This document shows, in pieces, positions 34,844 through 43,022 of a stretch of 43,149 bases of DNA. The DNA lies in assembly GCA_944381825.1 (NCBI GenBank), contig CALWMK010000012.1, forward strand, positions 1 to 43,149, read 5' to 3'. How positions within the stretch are numbered: the first letter of the stretch is position 1; each line of letters opens with the position of its first letter. The position numbers and the translations under genes are program-made. Under the pieces are notes generated by a model. It was given only the letters and a program-made list of their open reading frames with translations. It did no database searches and had not been told where the DNA came from. This DNA is from an uncultured Clostridia bacterium (GTDB taxonomy: Bacteria > Bacillota > Clostridia > Christensenellales > UBA1242).

Positions 34844-35629
34844 TTAAACCATTTTAAAAATGTGACCAGTTCTTGTTGATGCAACATCAATTTTGACATG
34901 TTTGCCCTCGATTATATCTTTTGTTTCGAGGTAATGAACGGCATTGTCAAAGGCAAGAATTGGAGTGTTGTTTTGCTTGCTAAGATGTGATAAAACAAGT
35001 TGGCGAGTTCCATTAAGAATTAAAAACTCCATTGCCTTTGCACTTTGAATATTGGAAAGATGACCATGATCACTTGTTATTCTTCGTTTTAAACTTGCGC
35101 TATAATTTGGATTTGCTTTTAACATTTGCAAATCATGATTTGATTCTAAATAAATTAAAGGACATCCCTTTGCAAAATTTAAAATATTTTCATTCATTGC
35201 TCCAACATCGGTTACAATAGCCATTGAATTGTTTTTAAAGTTTATTCTATATGCATTGGTATAAACTGCATCGTGGGGAACTTCTTGTGCTAAAATTTCA
35301 AGCCCTTTAAAGTTCAAACTTGTGGTTATTTGTTTTTTGTGAAAATCTTTTACTTTATCAAATTTAGAAATTAAAATATCCCAATTAAGCTTATTTGCAT
35401 AAAGATCAACATTATATTTAGAAGCAAAAATATTTATTCCTTTTATGTGGTCATAATGCTCATGTGTTATAAAAATAGCATTTATAGTGTTTGGTAAAAC
35501 GCCAATTTCTTTGAGTTTGTTTTCAATTTGTAAGCATGAAAGACCTGCGTCAATTAAAACTCTGACACCATTTTCTTCTACATATGTACAATTCCCCTCG
35601 CTTGAAGAGGAAAGATTACAAACTCGCAT
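34844..35629 (-). CDS. yycJ: YycJ/WalJ-like metallo-beta-lactamase-fold hydrolase
   Basis: A 261-residue MBL-fold protein. The metal motif H56-x-H58-x-D60-H61 (THEHYDH) is intact, with LVLSHLSKQNN near the C-terminus. YycJ/WalJ proteins are exonuclease-like enzymes linked to cell wall and DNA replication control in Firmicutes, usually next to walRK; here it follows ysxC instead, one nt after its stop, with SD AAAGGA. The walRK genes are not in the window. Confidence 0.85.
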   Translation of the reverse strand: MRVCNLSSSSEGNCTYVEENGVRVLIDAGLSCLQIENKLKEIGVLPNTINAIFITHEHYDHIKGINIFASKYNVDLYANKLNWDILISKFDKVKDFHKKQITTSLNFKGLEILAQEVPHDAVYTNAYRINFKNNSMAIVTDVGAMNENILNFAKGCPLIYLESNHDLQMLKANPNYSASLKRRITSDHGHLSNIQSAKAMEFLILNGTRQLVLSHLSKQNNTPILAFDNAVHYLETKDIIEGKHVKIDVASTRTGHIFKMV

Positions 35630-35630
35630 G

Positions 35631-36221
35631 TTAATTGTCCTTTGTTAAAAAATTTTCAATGTAGTTTAAAATTTTCTCTCTAGATTTGGTTTCCATTATT
35701 GAATGCGGGAATATATTTCCAACTGGTATTTTAATTTTTTTTGAAAGAGATGTTAGATAGTTGTTTATTTTGCTTTTTGCAACTTTGTCAGTTTTTGTTG
35801 CCACCACAATAAAAGGAATTTGCCTAGAAAATAGAAAATCTATCATAATTAAATCAAGTTTTGATGGTTCGTGTCTTATATCTAAAAGCAAAATAACCAG
35901 TGATAAGTTTTTGCTCATGGTAAGATAATCTTCCATTAAATTTGCCCAATTTTCTTCCATAACTTTTCCTGCTTGGTGGAAACCATAACCTGGGAGGTCA
36001 ACAAATCTAAATGAATTATTTATTAAAAAATAATTTATCATTCTTGTTCTTCCTGGAGTTTTAGATGTTTTTGCAAGCGATGAGTTGTGACTGAGATTAT
36101 TTAATAGTGAACTTTTACCAGCATTGCTTCTTCCAACAAAAGCAATTTCTACGACATCATCATCATAGAAATTAGATTTGTGCATGACACTTTTTAAAAA
36201 TTTTGCTGATTTTATTTCCAC
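35631..36221 (-). CDS. ysxC: Ribosome biogenesis GTPase YsxC/EngB
   Basis: Essential GTPase of 50S assembly, 196 residues. G1 GRSNAGKSSL, G3 DLPGYG and G4 TKTDK are present. The start is a GTG at 36221 with no SD site. TTGAAA-N17-TAATAT on the minus strand ends exactly 6 nt before it, so the mRNA should begin on the GTG, an unusual leaderless GTG start. The MBL-fold gene downstream is co-transcribed. Confidence 0.95.
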   Translation of the reverse strand: MEIKSAKFLKSVMHKSNFYDDDVVEIAFVGRSNAGKSSLLNNLSHNSSLAKTSKTPGRTRMINYFLINNSFRFVDLPGYGFHQAGKVMEENWANLMEDYLTMSKNLSLVILLLDIRHEPSKLDLIMIDFLFSRQIPFIVVATKTDKVAKSKINNYLTSLSKKIKIPVGNIFPHSIMETKSREKILNYIENFLTKDN

Positions 36222-36227
36222 TTTAAA

Positions 36228-36256
36228 ATATTATCATAAAACGATATATTTTTCAA
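36228..36256 (-). promoter_or_regulatory. Leaderless-type promoter of ysxC
   Basis: Minus-strand TTGAAA (36251-36256), 17-bp spacer, TAATAT (36228-36233), then 6 nt to the GTG. Confidence 0.7.
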
Positions 36257-36284
36257 TGTTTTATGCCAATTATTTGTTTATTTG

Positions 36285-36313
36285 TTTGTAATTTATTTTT
36301 TTTTCTATATAAT
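36285..36313 (+). promoter_or_regulatory. Leaderless-type promoter of tadA
   Basis: TATAAT (36308-36313) with a moderate TTTGTA (36285-36290) 17 bp upstream; 6 nt lie between the -10 and the ATG at 36320. No SD site. Confidence 0.7.
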
Positions 36314-36319
36314 TAAAAC

Positions 36320-36754
36320 ATGAAAACACACATGATGCAACAAGCTATAAAACAGGCCCAAAAGGCTTATAAATTGGGAGAAATTCCAATAGGTGCAATA
36401 ATTGTGTTAAATGGAAAAATAATTGCAAAAGCTTATAATAAACGCAACAAAACAAAAGATGCAACATCGCATGCTGAAATTTTGGCTATAAAAAAAGCTT
36501 GTCGGGTTTTAAATGATTGGAGACTTGTAGATTGTGAAATGTTTGTAACTTGCGTTCCTTGCCCTATGTGTGCTGGTGCAATAATAAATGCTAGAGTTAA
36601 AAAAGTATATTTTGGAGCAACAAATGATAATCAAAAGATATTTGAAGAAATAGTTAAAAACAGTAGTCTAAATCATAGTTGTGATTTTGAAGGGGGGATT
36701 TTACAAGATAGATGTGCTAGACTGCTTATGACTTTTTTTGAAAATAAAAGATAG
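36320..36754 (+). CDS. tadA: tRNA-specific adenosine deaminase
   Basis: Converts A34 to inosine in tRNA-Arg(ACG); 144 residues. The active site is H51-A-E53 (HAEILA) with zinc cysteines C81 and C84 (PCPMC). NGKIIAKAYN and the C-terminal amphipathic helix are typical. It has its own promoter and a predicted leaderless start, divergent from ysxC. Confidence 0.95.
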   Translation: MKTHMMQQAIKQAQKAYKLGEIPIGAIIVLNGKIIAKAYNKRNKTKDATSHAEILAIKKACRVLNDWRLVDCEMFVTCVPCPMCAGAIINARVKKVYFGATNDNQKIFEEIVKNSSLNHSCDFEGGILQDRCARLLMTFFENKR

Positions 36755-36810
36755 TTGAAATTATTTTTATTTTTTAGTTCTTTATGCTAAATTAAAACAA
36801 GGAGATAATT

Positions 36811-37230
36811 ATGGTAATTCTTGCATGTGATCATGCTGGTTATCCTTTAAAAGAGGAAATTAAAAAATTTTTTAATAATGAAAATATTACTACGATTGAT
36901 GTTGGAACTTATTCTTCTGAACGTTGTGATTTTCCAGATTTTGCAAAAGCAGGAAATGCTAAAGTTCTTGAAAGTCCGCAAAATGTAGGTATTTATATTT
37001 GTGGAACTGGAATTGGCATGAGTATGGCGGCGAATAGAAATCCAAAAATTAGAGCGGCACTTTGCACAAATGTTAAATTTGCTTCCCTTGCAAGAAGACA
37101 TGACAATGCCAATGTTTTAATATTACCTGGAAGATTTATGAATAAGCTTAAAGCAATTAGCATTATAAAAGAATTTTTGACAACAGACTTTGAAGGGGGT
37201 ATTTATGCCTCTAGGCTTAAAAAAATGTAG
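36811..37230 (+). CDS. rpiB: Ribose-5-phosphate isomerase B
   Basis: Pentose-phosphate enzyme interconverting ribose-5-P and ribulose-5-P; 139 residues. ACDHAGYPLKEEI is the family N-terminus (D7, H8). The catalytic cysteine C64 lies in ICGTGIGMSMAANR, and RRHDNANVLILPGR is the conserved C-terminal motif. SD AAGGAG. It heads a run with the membrane protein and aminopeptidase genes. Confidence 0.95.
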   Translation: MVILACDHAGYPLKEEIKKFFNNENITTIDVGTYSSERCDFPDFAKAGNAKVLESPQNVGIYICGTGIGMSMAANRNPKIRAALCTNVKFASLARRHDNANVLILPGRFMNKLKAISIIKEFLTTDFEGGIYASRLKKM

Positions 37231-37239
37231 GGAGATAAT

Positions 37240-38019
37240 ATGGTCAGTTACATTTTTAGTGTTATTAAAAAAAGATTAATTTGGAAAAAAGTTGTTGAAA
37301 TTTTAAATAAAAAACATAGCGATTTTCAAATTATTTTTGCAGTCTATAATCAAAATCCAGATTTAAATGAAATTTTAGATTTAAAAAGCGAAAAAATTAA
37401 AGTTTTGCAGTTTGATACTGATGATGAAAATCACATGATTTCACAAGCAATATTACAATGTGATGGAAGTTCTTTGATGCTTTGTAGAGATTATTTTCAA
37501 TATTCAACTGTAATGTCTGATTTTTTGCTTGAAATGGCAGAAAGTGGAGCTCAAGTTGTTATGTTTAAGCATAACAAAAAATCAAATAAGTTAATTGAAT
37601 TTAATAAAAAATTACTAAATAAATTAATCTATTCTATTTTTAATTTTAAAATGTATGAAGGTGATATAGGTCTTATTTATTTTGGCAATATAGCTTTTTC
37701 CGTTATGAAAAAAACTAATGCTATTTTATTTACCAAAATCAACAGATTTGTTGGCTTTGAAATATCCTATGCGAGTATTGACCAGCTTCCCAAAGCAATC
37801 CCACAAAAAAAAGGCTTAAAAAAAGAGGTTTTAAAGTTCTCTATTTTTTCCATAATTTTAATTGCTTTGATTTTTAGTATGAGTTTTCTTATTGCTTTTA
37901 ATAAAATTGGTTTTGTTTTGGGGTTGCTTTTCCTAACTTTAATAATTTTAGATGTTTTTTATATAATATATTTATCTTTAAAGTTGGACATAATAAAAAG
38001 AGTGGGAGATGTGTTTTAG
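37240..38019 (+). CDS. GT2-like protein with two C-terminal membrane helices
   Basis: A 259-residue protein with an alpha/beta domain (about 1-195) and two membrane helices (about 205-225 and 228-250). The layout recalls GtrB/DPM1-type family-2 glycosyltransferases, but the usual DxD is not visible; MLCRDYFQYS stands where ADLQDP is expected. It may be inactive or only distantly related. SD GGGAG, 9 nt after rpiB and 9 nt before the aminopeptidase gene, so all three are co-transcribed. Confidence 0.6.
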   Translation: MVSYIFSVIKKRLIWKKVVEILNKKHSDFQIIFAVYNQNPDLNEILDLKSEKIKVLQFDTDDENHMISQAILQCDGSSLMLCRDYFQYSTVMSDFLLEMAESGAQVVMFKHNKKSNKLIEFNKKLLNKLIYSIFNFKMYEGDIGLIYFGNIAFSVMKKTNAILFTKINRFVGFEISYASIDQLPKAIPQKKGLKKEVLKFSIFSIILIALIFSMSFLIAFNKIGFVLGLLFLTLIILDVFYIIYLSLKLDIIKRVGDVF

Positions 38020-38028
38020 GAGGTTATT

Positions 38029-39144
38029 ATGGAACAAGAGAGAAGGTTGGCAAGAATATTAGTCAATTATTCGTGTTCGTTAAAAAGTGGTGAAAAAGTT
38101 ATGGTGGAAGTAAGTGATGTTCCAGATAATTTTCTCCAAATTTTGTTAAATGAAATTTATAAGGTTGGAGCATATCCATTTGTTATAAAAAAATCAGCTG
38201 AACTGAAAAGACAAATGCTGCAAAATATGAATGAAGAATATGCTGTTACACTAAAAAAATATATGTTGCCAATAATGAAGGATATGGACGCATACATTTC
38301 AATTAGAGGAATAAATAATAAATATGAGTTATGCGATGTAAATCAAGAAAATTTAAAAATTTACACAAAGTGTTATCAAGACGAAGTTCTTGAAGAAAGA
38401 GTTAATAACACCAAATGGGTGATATTAAATTATCCAACAAGTGCCCTTGCTCAAGAGGCAAATTTGAGTACATTAGCCTTTAAGGAATATTTTTATTTGG
38501 TTTGCAATCTTGACTATGAAAAGCTAGACAAATCTATGGATAAACTTAAAAATTTAATGGAAAAAACTGATATTGTTCATATAGTTGGAAATGGTACTGA
38601 CCTCACATTTTCTATTAAAAATATGCCTGCAATAAAATGTGCTGGTAAATGTAATATTCCAGATGGTGAAGTCTATACAGCACCTATTAAAAATAGTGTA
38701 AATGGAGAGATTGCGTATACAATTCCAAGCATTTATGATGGAAAAAAATTTGAAAATATCAAATTAAAAGTGAAAAATGGTAAAATTATTGAAGCAACTA
38801 GTTCAAATACTGCTGGATTAAATTATATTTTAGATACTGACGAAGGCGCCAGATATTTTGGAGAATTTTCACTTGGAGTAAACCCTTATATTAAAAAACC
38901 TATGCTTGATATACTTTTTGATGAAAAAATGTTTGGCTCCTTTCATTTGACACCTGGAAGATGTTATGAAGATGCTGATAACACTAATCAATCTAGCATT
39001 CATTGGGATATGGTTTGTTGTCAGACAAGCGAATATGGTGGAGGAGATATTTATTTCGATGATGTTTTAATTAGACACAATGGGCTTTTTGTTTTGCCAG
39101 AATTAAAAGAATTAAATTTTACTGAATCCAAACAAATAGATTGA
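38029..39144 (+). CDS. M29-family metal-dependent aminopeptidase
   Basis: A 371-residue enzyme of peptidase family M29 (AmpS/PepS/aminopeptidase T). The metal-site motifs are recognisable: NIPDGEVYTAP, then GEFSLGVNP, HLTPGRCYEDA, and NQSSIHWDMV. It removes N-terminal residues from peptides in the cytoplasm; specificity cannot be read from sequence. Strong SD (AGGAGG). It is the last gene before a terminator. Confidence 0.9.
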   Translation: MEQERRLARILVNYSCSLKSGEKVMVEVSDVPDNFLQILLNEIYKVGAYPFVIKKSAELKRQMLQNMNEEYAVTLKKYMLPIMKDMDAYISIRGINNKYELCDVNQENLKIYTKCYQDEVLEERVNNTKWVILNYPTSALAQEANLSTLAFKEYFYLVCNLDYEKLDKSMDKLKNLMEKTDIVHIVGNGTDLTFSIKNMPAIKCAGKCNIPDGEVYTAPIKNSVNGEIAYTIPSIYDGKKFENIKLKVKNGKIIEATSSNTAGLNYILDTDEGARYFGEFSLGVNPYIKKPMLDILFDEKMFGSFHLTPGRCYEDADNTNQSSIHWDMVCCQTSEYGGGDIYFDDVLIRHNGLFVLPELKELNFTESKQID

Positions 39145-39263
39145 GAAAAACAATTATTTATGTCTTTTAATATATTCGATTAATTTAATTGTTATTAATT
39201 TTATAATTCTAACAAATTATTTTTTATATCTTTTAGTTTGCTCAAAAAAAATTAAATTAATGC

Positions 39264-39300
39264 AAAAAACAGTAATTTAGATTTCTAAATTACTGTTTTT
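39264..39300. terminator. Bidirectional terminator
   Basis: AAAAACAGTAATTTAG-ATTT-CTAAATTACTGTTTTT, a perfect long stem with A and T tracts, between convergent genes. Confidence 0.92.
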
Positions 39301-39335
39301 GACTTCATATTAAAAAGTGCATTTTTTAAAATATT

Positions 39336-39638
39336 TTAAAAACAATTGTTTTTAGCCAATTTCATTCCAATCAAAAGCCAAATTAGTTCATTACAACAGT
39401 TTTTGTTGGGAATTGGTGGAAAAACTGGAGGTGGCTGTATCGGTCTAAAATCAGGTGGACAAAAGGGTGGTTGTGGTGGAAATGGTTCAATACAAGGTTG
39501 GCAAGGGCTTTGACATGGTGGACATGTCTGCCATGAATTACAAGGATTGCCTTGACAAGGTGAATTGCAAGATGATTTAAAATTTTGTCCGCAATTACAA
39601 TTTCTATGGAACGGATTATAAAATTCGTAAGTACACAT
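39336..39638 (-). CDS. Cys/Pro-rich small protein, coat-like
   Basis: A 100-residue protein with about 17 cysteines and more than 20 prolines in the first 85 residues (CNCGQ, CPPCQSPCQPC, PFPPQPPFCPPDF), and a hydrophobic C-terminal helix (about 84-95). Strong SD (AAGGAG). Such composition is common in spore coat or crust proteins, where Cys cross-linking stiffens the shell; that role is inferred. No homologue recognised. Confidence 0.65.
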   Translation of the reverse strand: MCTYEFYNPFHRNCNCGQNFKSSCNSPCQGNPCNSWQTCPPCQSPCQPCIEPFPPQPPFCPPDFRPIQPPPVFPPIPNKNCCNELIWLLIGMKLAKNNCF

Positions 39639-40288
39639 ATTTTTTCTCCTTTTTCTTTAGTTTTAACCAAATATGGTCATAACATTTTATGTTAAAAAAT
39701 TCAATATGGTTTAATTTAATGAAAGTAAGAAGAAGATTTTTTTAATTGAAAGAAATTTTACAATCTTAACTTGTAATACTACAAAATTGAGTTCCAATGC
39801 CTGACTATGACAGCTCCAGCGAATTTCTATTTGTAGTTTCCACAATTAAAATTCTATTTTCAGCTATTGTGCCCATGTTGAAAAGTCTTTTAATTGCTTT
39901 TTTAAACTGTGCATTCATGGTTGATTTTTTTGGTTTAGTTGAGTATTAATATTAAGTATAAAAGTTCGCTGGGGTTAGTTTTGGTGGGTATCGGACCCTT
40001 CCAGAACTAATTGTTTGAATTTCAATTCAAATCGCGAATTTTTTTATTGCCTGCATATAAAATATCTTTTTGAGTAAAGTTTTTAATTATATAGTTATCA
40101 AAGTTTTGTTTGCCATAAACAGACTTAACAATCTTTTATTCTATTGTAACTTCATTATATCTGCCAGTTAAACCAACTTTAATTGGACAAAAAAATTATA
40201 AACAATAATAAATGTAATTTTTATGTATAATTTGAAGTCTTGACTACTAGTTTCATGTTTGCATGTTGTCAATTTGATGTTTTTATCT
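39639..40288. other. Gene-free stretch with decayed ORF fragments
   Basis: No intact gene is seen in these 650 nt. The minus strand has protein-like pieces: KVGLTGRYNEVTIE-stop-KIVKSVYGKQNFDNYIIKN (about 40000-40190), ISSGRVRYPPKLTPANFYT (about 39955-40015) and a 37-codon ORF starting MNAQFKKAIKRLF (39808-39918). CCAGCGAA (39816-39823) and TTCGCTGG (39965-39972) are inverted repeats around the last piece. This looks like remains of one or more lost genes; I recognise none. Confidence 0.4.
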
Positions 40289-40317
40289 TTGACTTATAAA
40301 TTTTACTATGATATGAT
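40289..40317 (+). promoter_or_regulatory. Leaderless-type promoter of nucleoside phosphorylase
   Basis: TTGACT (40289-40294), 17-bp spacer, TATGAT (40312-40317), then 6 nt to the ATG at 40324. No SD site. Confidence 0.75.
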
Positions 40318-40323
40318 TTTATC

Positions 40324-41535
40324 ATGGATTTTAATGAAATTATTTCCTTAAAAGAACAAGGAAAAAAACTTAATTCAAAGCAAATTAATTTTATGATTGA
40401 TGGTTTTGTAAATGGTGGCATCAACAAAGAGGCGATGGGCAGATTTTTGGTGGCAATTTATCAAAATTCACTTTGTAAAAAGGAAAGCTACTATTTTTGT
40501 GATTCAATGATTGCTCAAAGTAAAAATTTAGATTTATCATGTCTTGAAAACACCGTCGACAAACATTCAACAGGTGGGGTCAGTGATTCCACTAGTTTAA
40601 TTGTTGTACCACTCTTTGCACTACTTGGTTACACATGTTTAAAAATGAGTGGCGGTGCTTTGGCTCATACAGGTGGAACGGCAGATAAAATTAAAGTTTT
40701 TAAAAATTTAAAAAATGAATTAAGTTTTTCTCAAGCCATTGAAATTGCTAAAAAATGTGGTGGTTGCTTTGTGACACAAAGTGAGGAATTAGCCATTGCA
40801 GATAAAAAAATTTATGCACTTAGAAATGAAATAGATGCAGTTATGAGCATTCCCCTTATTGCAACATCTATAATGTCTAAAAAAATAGCATGTGGGGCTC
40901 AAAATATTGTACTTGATATAAAATTTGGCAATGGGGCTCTTTTAAAAACAAAGCAAGAAGCAAAAAAGCTTGGAAGACTTATGAAATATCTTGGAGAATG
41001 CTATGGAAAAAATGTCAGCTTGATTTATGGCGACATGAATCAACCTTTAGGAAAATATGTTGGTGATTTTATGGAGGTTTTAGAGGTGATTCAAACTTTG
41101 AAAAAAGCTGAAAAATCTCCTCTTTTGATGCACAGTATTGAAATAGTGGCAAAAGTTGCATGTAAGCATAATGAAAAACATCAATTTAAAAAACATTGTT
41201 ACGAATTGGTGAAAAATGGGAAAGTGTTGGACAAATTAAAGGAAATAATTTTAATGCAAGGTGGAGATGAAAGCCTTTTTTCATTTAATTATGATATTTG
41301 GCACGAGGCAATTTTTGCAAAAAATGAGGGAATTTTAACCAACATTGATTGTGAGGGCTTGGGCAATTTTGATCATAAAATGAAAAGTGTAGATGGTTAT
41401 TTGGGCTTTAAAATTTTAAAAAGACTTGGAGAAAGAATTGAGTTTAATGAGCCTGTTTTTGAGGTGTATTTCGAGAAAGAGACTGAGATTTTTGAAGTTG
41501 GTGAAAATTTGCTTGCATGTTTGGAGGTAGAGTGA
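40324..41535 (+). CDS. deoA: Pyrimidine-nucleoside/thymidine phosphorylase
   Basis: Phosphorolysis of thymidine or uridine in nucleoside salvage; 403 residues, about 30 shorter than most homologues. DKHSTGGVSDSTSL binds phosphate, and MSGGALAHTGGTADKI is the family signature. The N-terminal helical domain begins MDFNEIISLKEQGKKL. Thymidine versus broad pyrimidine specificity is undecided. Its TGA overlaps the tsaE ATG (TGATG). Confidence 0.93.
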   Translation: MDFNEIISLKEQGKKLNSKQINFMIDGFVNGGINKEAMGRFLVAIYQNSLCKKESYYFCDSMIAQSKNLDLSCLENTVDKHSTGGVSDSTSLIVVPLFALLGYTCLKMSGGALAHTGGTADKIKVFKNLKNELSFSQAIEIAKKCGGCFVTQSEELAIADKKIYALRNEIDAVMSIPLIATSIMSKKIACGAQNIVLDIKFGNGALLKTKQEAKKLGRLMKYLGECYGKNVSLIYGDMNQPLGKYVGDFMEVLEVIQTLKKAEKSPLLMHSIEIVAKVACKHNEKHQFKKHCYELVKNGKVLDKLKEIILMQGGDESLFSFNYDIWHEAIFAKNEGILTNIDCEGLGNFDHKMKSVDGYLGFKILKRLGERIEFNEPVFEVYFEKETEIFEVGENLLACLEVE

Positions 41536-41969
41536 TGAAAATAGAAATTATAAGTCAAAATGTCGACCAAACAAATTTGATTGCGCAAACAATTGCCAAG
41601 ACAATTAAAGCACCAGAGGTTATTTCACTTTGTGGTGATTTGGGGTCTGGCAAAACTACCTTTGCAAAGTATTTCATTAAAGCATTAGGCATAATTGAAA
41701 ATGTTACAAGTCCAACTTTTACTCTTTTGAATGAGTATGAATTAGATAATATAAAAGTTTATCATTTTGATATGTATCGTTTGGAAAATTCTGACGAGGC
41801 TTTTGAAGCGGGCTTTGAAAGATATTTTGCAAAAGAAACTTTAGATGGAATAACTCTTGTTGAATGGGCAGAAAATGCAATAGAAATATTACCTAAAGAA
41901 TATTTGAAAATTTCCTTTACCAAACTAGGGGAAAATGAAAGAAAAATTTCTGTGGAGGAAATTAAATGA
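41535..41969 (+). CDS. tsaE: tRNA t6A synthesis ATPase TsaE
   Basis: ATPase that powers the TsaB-TsaD-TsaE complex making t6A37 in tRNAs reading ANN codons; 144 residues. The start at 41535 follows GGAGG and gives MKIEIIS. Walker A GDLGSGKTTF, then VTSPTFTLLNEY and HFDMYRL are the family motifs. It is coupled to both neighbours by overlapping stop/start codons. Confidence 0.96.
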   Translation: MKIEIISQNVDQTNLIAQTIAKTIKAPEVISLCGDLGSGKTTFAKYFIKALGIIENVTSPTFTLLNEYELDNIKVYHFDMYRLENSDEAFEAGFERYFAKETLDGITLVEWAENAIEILPKEYLKISFTKLGENERKISVEEIK

Positions 41970-42574
41970 AAGTTTTAGTTTTTAACACAACAACTCAAAA
42001 TGCAGATTTGGCACTTTTAAATGGGGAACAAATCTTGATTAAAAGATTGGAAACGCAAGCTAAACATAGTGAAAGTTTGCTAGTTGAAATAGAAAATTTG
42101 CTTGAACAACAAAATCTCAGTGTCCTTGACCTTGACTATGTAGGGGTTTCAATTGGACCTGGTTCTTTTACTGGTATAAGACTTTCACTAGCAATTTTAA
42201 AGGGTTTTTTGACTGCCAATAAAAGATTAAAAGCGGTTGGTTTTACCACTTTAGAACTTATGGAAAGATGTTATGAAAGTGATGAAAAGTTGGCTTTTGT
42301 CATGAATGCATTAAGTGGGAAATACTATGTTGCCTATAGCGGAGAAGAACCCTTTTTATGTTATGATATCGGAATGATTGATAAAAAAATTGTAGGACTT
42401 TTGGAAGAAGGACTAAATATAGTGGACGATTATGTTGAACTAGATGGTTCTAAAATGCTTGAACTTGTTCTGGAGAAAATTCAAAAAGGGCAAACAAGCT
42501 CGGATTTATCTCCGTTATATTTAAGAAATTCTCAAGCAGAGGAAAATTTTAATGCAAATAGAAAGAATGAATGA
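41966..42574 (+). CDS. tsaB: tRNA t6A synthesis protein TsaB
   Basis: Scaffold subunit (ASKHA fold) of the t6A complex, dimerising with TsaD; 202 residues. VLVFNTTTQNADLALL replaces the active phosphate loop of TsaD, and GVSIGPGSFTGIRLSLAILKG is the diagnostic motif. It overlaps tsaE by 4 nt and rimI by 23 nt. tsaD is not in the window and may follow to the right. Confidence 0.95.
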   Translation: MKVLVFNTTTQNADLALLNGEQILIKRLETQAKHSESLLVEIENLLEQQNLSVLDLDYVGVSIGPGSFTGIRLSLAILKGFLTANKRLKAVGFTTLELMERCYESDEKLAFVMNALSGKYYVAYSGEEPFLCYDIGMIDKKIVGLLEEGLNIVDDYVELDGSKMLELVLEKIQKGQTSSDLSPLYLRNSQAEENFNANRKNE

Positions 42575-42995
42575 AAATCATATTGATGATGTTTATCTTA
42601 TTTCGCTAGAGGAATTTAAAGAAAATTCTTGGAGCAAAAATCTTTTTATTAAAGAATTGCAAGATAATAAATTCAAAGATGCTTTTGTGGGAATAAAAAA
42701 TAATCAAGTTGTAGGTTTTGTTAACCTTTGCTTTAATGATGAAGAAATGACAATTTTAAATCTTGCAACTAAAAGTGCTTTTAAAAGACAAAATGTTGCA
42801 AAAATGCTAATGCAAACGGCATTTGAAGTTGCAAAAAATAAAAGCATATCTCGAATGTTTTTAGAAGTTGAAGTCGATAATTTTCCTGCCATTAATCTTT
42901 ATAAAAAATTTGGCTTTGAAGTTTTAAAGATTAGAAAAAATTACTATCCAAATCATCATGATGCTTTGGAAATGATAAAATATTTGTCTGACTGA
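42552..42995 (+). CDS. rimI: Ribosomal protein S18 N-acetyltransferase RimI
   Basis: A 147-residue GNAT acetyltransferase. LATKSAFKRQNVAKMLM is the acetyl-CoA loop (Q/RxxGxA/G-like; the usual Gly is Asn here), and LEVEVDNFPAINLYKKFGFEVLKIRKNYY is typical of RimI. SD-like AGAGGAAAA precedes the ATG. Order tsaE-tsaB-rimI is widespread in Firmicutes. Confidence 0.9.
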   Translation: MQIERMNENHIDDVYLISLEEFKENSWSKNLFIKELQDNKFKDAFVGIKNNQVVGFVNLCFNDEEMTILNLATKSAFKRQNVAKMLMQTAFEVAKNKSISRMFLEVEVDNFPAINLYKKFGFEVLKIRKNYYPNHHDALEMIKYLSD

Positions 42996-43022
42996 AATAA
43001 AAATTTTTTAATATAAACTATG

